Source: Betaproteobacteria bacterium (GTDB lineage: Bacteria > Pseudomonadota > Gammaproteobacteria > Burkholderiales > Burkholderiaceae_C). Taken from it: 64,000 nt of DNA. Both the position numbers and the translations under genes were made by a program. Under the pieces are notes generated by a model. That model did not search any database and was not told the DNA's origin. It saw only the letters and a program-made list of their open reading frames with translations. Position 1 is the stretch's first letter. The number at the start of each line of letters is the position of its first letter. This document shows, piece after piece, positions 59,028 to 64,000 of this stretch. The stretch covers positions 372,001 through 436,000 of the forward strand of contig CANGHH010000001.1 of assembly GCA_947453725.1 (NCBI GenBank), read 5' to 3'.

Positions 59028-59945
59028 CTACGGCGGCTGCAGCGAACTCAGCAGCAGTTCGGCCACCCGCGGCGCAGCTTCTTCGTGCGCCAGATGGCCC
59101 AGGCCGGGCAGCGTGGCCAGCGTGGCGCTCGGCACCAGCGCCAGCGCGCGGCGGGCGTCGGCGGGCGGCACGGTGCCGTCCTGCTCACCGACCAGCAGGT
59201 GCAGCGGCGTGCGCAGGGCCGGCAGGTCGGCGGCCAGCGCGCGCAGGTCCCAGCGTGCCACCATGGCCAGCGCACCGGCGACGTGGCCGGGGCTGCTGAC
59301 GAGCTGGCGGTACAGCGTGGTGCCGGCTTCATCCAGCGTCGAGCCGGTGCTGGCCAGCAGTTTGTCCACCACCGACGGCTGGCGCGCGCGCCAGGCGAAC
59401 AGCGGCGGCACCAGCGGGTTCAGCGACAGCAGCTTGGCGGCCGGCGAGAAGATGGCGCCTGCCACGCCGGGCAGCGGGAACAGCGCGGCGTTCAGCGCGA
59501 TCAAGCCCGCCGGTGCCCAACCCGGCGTGGCGCCGCCCGCAGCCGTCTGCAAGGCCATGCGGATGGCGATGGCCGCGCCGGCCGAATGCCCCAGCACCCA
59601 GCGCGGGTGCGCGCCCCAGGCAGCCAGCAGTGCGGTCACGCCACCCGCCATGCCGGCCATGCTGGCGCCGTGAGCGGCGCCCGCCGCGTCCGCCGGGCCG
59701 CTGAAGCCGTGGCCGGGCAGGTCCATGGCCAGCAGTTCGAAACGCGGGGCCAGCAAAGGCGCCAGGTGCCGCCAGGTGTGGGTGGCCGAACCGGTGCCGT
59801 GGATCAGCAGCAGCAGCGGCGCGCCGGGCCGCGGTGCCGGCCAGTGCTGGACATGCCAGCGCAGGCCGGCCGCTTCGATGAAATGGCTGCGCTCGCGGTG
59901 CGGCCAGCGCCGGCCTTCGCGGTCCCAGTTCAGGCCTTGCACCAT
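59028..59945 (-). CDS. bchO: BchO alpha/beta hydrolase (magnesium chelatase-associated)
   Basis: This 305-residue alpha/beta hydrolase has LLLIHGTGSATHTWR, LAMDLPGHGFSG, nucleophile elbow GHSAGAAIAIRMAL, and a likely catalytic His in GLGHLAHEE. BchO is encoded with bchI and bchD in most purple bacteria; its exact reaction is not settled. It is 33 bases downstream of bchD. Confidence 0.9.
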   Translation of the reverse strand: MVQGLNWDREGRRWPHRERSHFIEAAGLRWHVQHWPAPRPGAPLLLLIHGTGSATHTWRHLAPLLAPRFELLAMDLPGHGFSGPADAAGAAHGASMAGMAGGVTALLAAWGAHPRWVLGHSAGAAIAIRMALQTAAGGATPGWAPAGLIALNAALFPLPGVAGAIFSPAAKLLSLNPLVPPLFAWRARQPSVVDKLLASTGSTLDEAGTTLYRQLVSSPGHVAGALAMVARWDLRALAADLPALRTPLHLLVGEQDGTVPPADARRALALVPSATLATLPGLGHLAHEEAAPRVAELLLSSLQPP

Positions 59946-59978
59946 GGCTGCTGTTTGCCTGCCCGGTCGACGCGCCGA

Positions 59979-61904
59979 TCAGCGCGCCGCGCCGGGCAGG
60001 GTCTTCACCGCCGCCGACAGCGCTGCCGCGCCGGCGTAAGGCAGGGCGCGGTAGTGAGCCGCCAGTTCCAGCGCCAGCCGCTGCGCGGCCGGCGCGGGCT
60101 GCGGTGAGGTGTCGACCACCAGCGTGGTCAGCCGAGCGGCGCGCAGCTGGCGGGCCATGGCCAGCGCGTCGACCTCCGCCTTGGCGCGGCCCGGTGTGCC
60201 GTCGCGCGCGATGTTGCCGCGCCCGTCGGTCAGCAGCACGACGATGGGCGTCGCGCCGGCGCGGCGCACCTGCACCGCCAGGCGCAGCGCCGCTTCGAGC
60301 CCGGCTGCCAGCGGCGTGCCGCCGCCTCCGGGCAGGCCGGCCAGGCTGCGCTTGGCGCGGACCAGCGACCGTGTCGGCGGCAGCAGCAGTTCGGCGCTGC
60401 GCCCGCGGAAGGCGATGACCGCGACCTGGTCGCGCCGCACGTAGCAGTCGGCCAGCAGCAGGTTGATCGCCCCCTTGGCCTCGGCCAGGCGGTGCAGCGC
60501 CGACGAGCCCGAAGCGTCGATGACGAAGATCGTCGCCGTCGCCGCGCGCTGCTGCAGGCGCGAGACGCGCAGGTCGTCGGCCTGGACGTGGATGCGGCTG
60601 GCACCTTCGGCTGCGGCCGCGCTGCGGCCTGGCGCGGCCGACACGGCAGCGCCGCGCTTTTCGGCATTCGCAGCGGCGCGGATGCGCTGCCAGGGCGCCG
60701 CGGCGCGCAGCGTCTCGATCAGGTTCAGCCTGGCGCCACCGCGCGGCTCACCGTGCCGCGTGCCGACCGGCCGGCCACTGCGCGGCGAGGTCGTCAGCGC
60801 GCCGACACGGCCGCCTTGCGCGCCGCCGACACCGCCCATCAGCGCGGCCAGCAGACCGGCGGGCAGGGCCGCGGCAGCGGCCTCGACCAGGCGGTCTTCG
60901 AGCTTGTCGGCCGGTGTTTCTTCGGGCTTGTCTTGCGGCTTCTCCGGTGGCGGCTCGATCGCGTCGGTGGGCTCGGGCGGCGTCGGCGGCGGCTCTGCTT
61001 CGCTGCCGTCGGGCTCGGGTGGCGCCGGTTCGTCGTTCGGCGGCTCGGGCGCCTGCTCGTCAGGCGCTGGCGGCAGGCGCGTCGCGCGCGGGCCCAGCAC
61101 CAGGCGGGCGGCCAGGATGGCGTCGTCGTCGCTGACCAGCGAACGGCCGGCGAGCGCCGCTGCCGCACGCGCCGCGCGCAGGGCCAGCAGGCTGGCGCGC
61201 GGCGAATCGACGCCGAGCTGCAGCGCCGTGCCGCACAGCGCCTGCAGCGTGGTGTCAGCCAGCGCCACGCGCGGCAGCAGCAAGCGGGCTGCTGTGATTT
61301 CGTCGGCTTCGGCCGCAGCCTCGCCACAGGCTCGCAGGCCGAGTTCGCGCAGGTCCAGCCGGAAGGCCAGGCGGTCGGTCAGCGCCGCCGACAGCGGTTC
61401 GTCGTCGGGCGTGGCTTCGTCCAGCGCCAGCACGCCGACGCGGGCGTCCCAGCGCGTGCTCAGGCCGTCGCGTTCGAAGCCGACGGCGCCGCTGTCCAGC
61501 GCCGCGCACAGGCGCGCAGCGGTGCCGGCGCTCAAGCGTTCGGCCATCGGCAGCGTGAGGACGCCGCCATCGCTTTCGGCCAGCAGCCCACGCTGCGCCA
61601 CGGGCTTGCCCAGGCGCAGCGTGGCGGCCAGGTCCAGGCCGCCGAGCAGGCGCTCGTCGGCAATGCCGACCGGCATGCGGCGCTGCGGCATCGCGGCAGG
61701 CAGCAGGCGCTGGAAGTCGTGCAGCCAGCGATCGCGCACCGGCCCGGCGCCGGCGCGCAGCACGGCGCCGCCCAGGCCTTGCGGGTCTATGGCCAGCAGC
61801 GCGGCGGCCCAGGCGCTGTCGGCCCAGACGCGGTCCAGCGGATCGGCCTCGGCCGCAACGGCCGCTCGCTGGCCCGAATCGGCGGCCTGCGGGTCGCCGT
61901 TCAC
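59979..61904 (-). CDS. bchD: Magnesium chelatase subunit D
   Basis: This 641-residue protein has a degenerate AAA+ domain at the N-terminus, where Walker motifs are not conserved. A long acidic Pro/Glu-rich linker covers about 275-330 (PPEPTDAIEPPPEKPQDKP). The C-terminal integrin-I/VWA domain has the MIDAS site FVIDASGSSALHR and VAVIAFRGRSAELLLPPT, and LLTDGRGNIARDG. It bridges BchI and BchH. It starts at a GTG overlapping the bchI stop (GTGA). Confidence 0.94.
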   Translation of the reverse strand: MNGDPQAADSGQRAAVAAEADPLDRVWADSAWAAALLAIDPQGLGGAVLRAGAGPVRDRWLHDFQRLLPAAMPQRRMPVGIADERLLGGLDLAATLRLGKPVAQRGLLAESDGGVLTLPMAERLSAGTAARLCAALDSGAVGFERDGLSTRWDARVGVLALDEATPDDEPLSAALTDRLAFRLDLRELGLRACGEAAAEADEITAARLLLPRVALADTTLQALCGTALQLGVDSPRASLLALRAARAAAALAGRSLVSDDDAILAARLVLGPRATRLPPAPDEQAPEPPNDEPAPPEPDGSEAEPPPTPPEPTDAIEPPPEKPQDKPEETPADKLEDRLVEAAAAALPAGLLAALMGGVGGAQGGRVGALTTSPRSGRPVGTRHGEPRGGARLNLIETLRAAAPWQRIRAAANAEKRGAAVSAAPGRSAAAAEGASRIHVQADDLRVSRLQQRAATATIFVIDASGSSALHRLAEAKGAINLLLADCYVRRDQVAVIAFRGRSAELLLPPTRSLVRAKRSLAGLPGGGGTPLAAGLEAALRLAVQVRRAGATPIVVLLTDGRGNIARDGTPGRAKAEVDALAMARQLRAARLTTLVVDTSPQPAPAAQRLALELAAHYRALPYAGAAALSAAVKTLPGAAR

Positions 61905-62929
61905 GCGCCGAACAGCTCCACCACCACGCGTTCGACGCGCGCGCTGGCGTCGGTGTCGTCGAGCGGGTCGCGCCGCAAGCGGTGGCGCAGCGCCGGCTTG
62001 GCGACGCGGCGGATGTGGCTGTCGCCGACCACCGCGTCGCCGTCCAGCGCGGCCAGCGCGCGCGCCGCGCGGATCACCGTCAGCTCGCCGCGCAGGCCGT
62101 CGGTACCCAGGCCCATGCACAGCTGGGCGGCGCGTTCCAGCGCGGCGTCGGGGGCCTGAACCCCGGCCAGCCGTTCGCGGGCGGCGACGATGCGCTTGCG
62201 CACCTTGTCGTCGTCCTTGTGCCACTTCTGGGTGAAGGCAGCCGGGTCGCGCTCGAAGTCGTCGCGGCGGCGCACGACCTCGACGCGCGAGGCGAGGTCC
62301 TGCGGCGTGCGCACTTCCACTGCCAGGCCGAAGCGGTCCAGCAGTTGCGGACGCAACTCGCCTTCCTCGGGGTTGCCGCTGCCGACCAGCACGAAGCGCG
62401 CCGGGTGGCGCACGCTCAGGCCCTCGCGTTCGACGACGTTCTCGCCCGAGGCCGCGACGTCGATCAGCAGGTCGACCAGGTGGTCTTCGAGCAGGTTGAC
62501 CTCGTCGATGTAGAGAAAGCCGCGGTGGGCGCGCGCCAGCAGGCCGGGCTCGAAAGCCTTGATGCCAGCGGTCAAGGCCTTCTCGAGGTCGAGCGCGCCG
62601 ACCACGCGGTCTTCGGTGGCGCCCAGCGGCATGTCGACCACCGGCACCGGGATCAGGCGGCTCTTGACCTTGCCACCGGCCTTCAGCGTGGCGCAAGCTG
62701 CGCACGAGGCGCTGTTGTCGGCCGGGTCGCAGCCGTAGACGCAGCCGACCACGGCGCGCATCTTGGGCAGCAGCGCGGCCAGCGCGCGCACCGCGGTGCT
62801 CTTGCCGGTGCCGCGGTCGCCGAAGACCAGCACGCCGCCGATGCGCGGGTCGACCGCCGCACACAGGATGGCCAGCTTCATTTCGTCCTGGCCGACGATG
62901 GCGGAAAAGGGAAAGTAGAGGGTCGACAT
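61901..62929 (-). CDS. bchI: Magnesium chelatase ATPase subunit I
   Basis: This 342-residue AAA+ ATPase has Walker A GDRGTGKSTAVRAL (37-50) and Walker B with GFLYIDEVNLLEDHLVDLL. The start FPFSAIVGQDEMKLAIL and LVGSGNPEEGELRPQLLDRF are also typical. It powers Mg insertion with BchD and BchH. It is 31 bases downstream of a DUF3422 gene, with no PpsR box seen between them, so the bchIDO transcript may begin further upstream, outside the window. Confidence 0.97.
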   Translation of the reverse strand: MSTLYFPFSAIVGQDEMKLAILCAAVDPRIGGVLVFGDRGTGKSTAVRALAALLPKMRAVVGCVYGCDPADNSASCAACATLKAGGKVKSRLIPVPVVDMPLGATEDRVVGALDLEKALTAGIKAFEPGLLARAHRGFLYIDEVNLLEDHLVDLLIDVAASGENVVEREGLSVRHPARFVLVGSGNPEEGELRPQLLDRFGLAVEVRTPQDLASRVEVVRRRDDFERDPAAFTQKWHKDDDKVRKRIVAARERLAGVQAPDAALERAAQLCMGLGTDGLRGELTVIRAARALAALDGDAVVGDSHIRRVAKPALRHRLRRDPLDDTDASARVERVVVELFGA

Positions 62930-62960
62930 GCGCGGAGGGCAGGGCTTGAATGCGGTGAGA

Positions 62961-64000
62961 TCAGTGGCCGGGATCGGCGGCCTGGGCGTGGCGCCGCGCG
63001 CGGCGCACAGCGGCCAGCACGGCCACCGCGAGCAAGGGCACGCTGAGGCCGACGACGAGGTCGGGGTTGAGTGGCAGGCCGGCGGCTTTCAGCGCTTTCG
63101 CGGTGTAAGCCACCAGGCCGGCCGCGTAGTAGCAGATCGCCGCCACCGACAGGCCTTCGACGGTCTGCTGCAAGCGCAGTTGCAGCTGGGCGCGCTGGTC
63201 CATGCTGGCCAGCAGTGCCTGGTTCTGCCGTTCGCGCGTGATGTCCACGCGGGTCGACAGCAGGCTGCTGGCCTGGGCCACGCGTTCGGACAGGTCGTGC
63301 AGGCGCTGCGACACGGTGGCGCAGGTGTCGACGGCCGGCGTGAAGCGGCGGGCCATGAATTCGTCATAGGTCTGCATGCCGGGCAGTCGCGTCTCGCGCA
63401 ACTCGGCGATGCGCCGCGTCACCAGTTCGAAGTAGGCGCGGCAGGCGCCGAAGCGGAACTGGCTGGCGGCCAGGCCGCTTTCGACTTCGGCGGCCAGCCG
63501 CGTCAGTTCGTGGAGCAGGGTTTCGTCCTGCTGCTGGCGGTTCGCCGCGCTGTTGGCGGCCTGCGCCTGGGCCTGCGCGATGCCGTCGGTCAGCGTCGCC
63601 AGCGCGCCTTCGATCTCGACGATGCGCGGCGACTGCCGACGCGCGATGGGCAGCGCCAGCAGGGCCAGCATGCGGTAGGCCTCGATCTCGAACAGGCGCT
63701 GCAGCATGCGCCCGCTCTGGCGTTCGGTCAGACCCTGGTCGAACAGCATCAGCCGCGTGCAGCCGTCGTGCAGCTGGAAGTCGGTGTAGACCTGGGCGGT
63801 GCCGTCGGCGATGCCGGAACCGACGACGATCTGGCCGTCGAACGCCTCGTTCAGCCGTTCGGGCGTGGCGGGCGTGTCGGCCGCCGACAGCAGTTCGGCG
63901 TGCACCGCGGCGATGGTCGCGCCCGGTGTGGCGGCCAGCCAGCCGACGGGCAGCAGCGTGGCGGCCAGGCTGTCGAAAGGCTGGCCCTGGGCGCTGCCGG
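62961..64000 (-). CDS. DUF3422 family membrane-anchored protein, C-terminal part, cut by window edge
   Basis: The frame is open from 64000, so the N-terminus is missing. Visible features are TAQVYTDFQLHDGCTRLMLF, RMLQRLFEIEAYRMLALLAL, a long helical region with SGLAASQFRFGACRAYFELV, LRETRLPGMQTYDEFMARR and VDITRERQNQALLASMDQRA. Two C-terminal membrane segments follow. These match DUF3422 proteins, whose function is unknown. It lies directly upstream of bchI on the same strand. Confidence 0.8.
   Translation of the reverse strand, partial: GSAQGQPFDSLAATLLPVGWLAATPGATIAAVHAELLSAADTPATPERLNEAFDGQIVVGSGIADGTAQVYTDFQLHDGCTRLMLFDQGLTERQSGRMLQRLFEIEAYRMLALLALPIARRQSPRIVEIEGALATLTDGIAQAQAQAANSAANRQQQDETLLHELTRLAAEVESGLAASQFRFGACRAYFELVTRRIAELRETRLPGMQTYDEFMARRFTPAVDTCATVSQRLHDLSERVAQASSLLSTRVDITRERQNQALLASMDQRAQLQLRLQQTVEGLSVAAICYYAAGLVAYTAKALKAAGLPLNPDLVVGLSVPLLAVAVLAAVRRARRHAQAADPGH

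Overview
The window is high-GC DNA from a purple phototrophic betaproteobacterium. I infer a Burkholderiales member near Rubrivivax or Roseateles, from the gene order, the use of glutamyl-tRNA reductase (C5 pathway), AcsF as the only cyclase in view, a tetraheme PufC and Rubrivivax-type light-harvesting proteins. It has two parts: a stress/envelope island (about 1-16.7 kb) and a nearly complete photosynthesis gene cluster (about 16.8-62.9 kb). The left edge cuts a cyclic glucan synthase gene and the right edge cuts a DUF3422 gene.

The stress/envelope island holds small membrane proteins (DUF1328, DUF883), a BON lipoprotein, an OmpA-type protein, a crystallin/glycine-zipper protein, a Dps-like ferritin, two PRC-barrel proteins and secreted hypotheticals. 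It also encodes a hybrid histidine kinase, a REC-PAS protein and three Crp-fold regulators. Six intergenic regions here carry copies of one inverted repeat, TGTGCG-N4-CGnACA. Five of the six carry it as an outward-facing pair. The repeat has the spacing of a Crp-family operator, so I propose a local regulon controlled by one or more of the three Crp-like proteins. A gentisate dioxygenase / aldo-keto reductase pair closes the island.

The photosynthesis cluster is arranged as several blocks. On the minus strand: aerR, ppsR, bchG, bchP and a second, divergent ppsR. On the plus strand: bchF-N-B-H-L-M-lhaA-puhA-B-C-acsF-puhE-crtI-crtB, then pucBA (LH2). On the minus strand: crtE-crtF, and a superoperon bchC-X-Y-Z-pufB-[74-aa gene]-pufA-L-M-C-crtA-D-C-pucC-[172-aa gene] that converges on pucBA. 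hemA is on the plus strand, then bchO, bchD and bchI on the minus strand. Together these supply bacteriochlorophyll a, spheroidene/spirilloxanthin-type carotenoids, the reaction centre, LH1 and LH2.

TGT-N12-ACA PpsR boxes lie in pairs, separated by exactly 8 bp, before bchG, bchC, bchF, pucB and between crtE and hemA. The -35 hexamer is usually embedded in one box. The bchF, bchC and bchG promoters place +1 at or next to the ATG, which suggests leaderless mRNAs. hemA has a 17-codon leader ORF with the same promoter geometry.

Other notable points are an LH2 alpha subunit with Phe44-Leu45 (the B800-820 signature), a single-TM gene inserted between pufB and pufA, and a crtC frame with no ordinary start codon. 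I saw no tRNA, rRNA, insertion sequence or CRISPR array.
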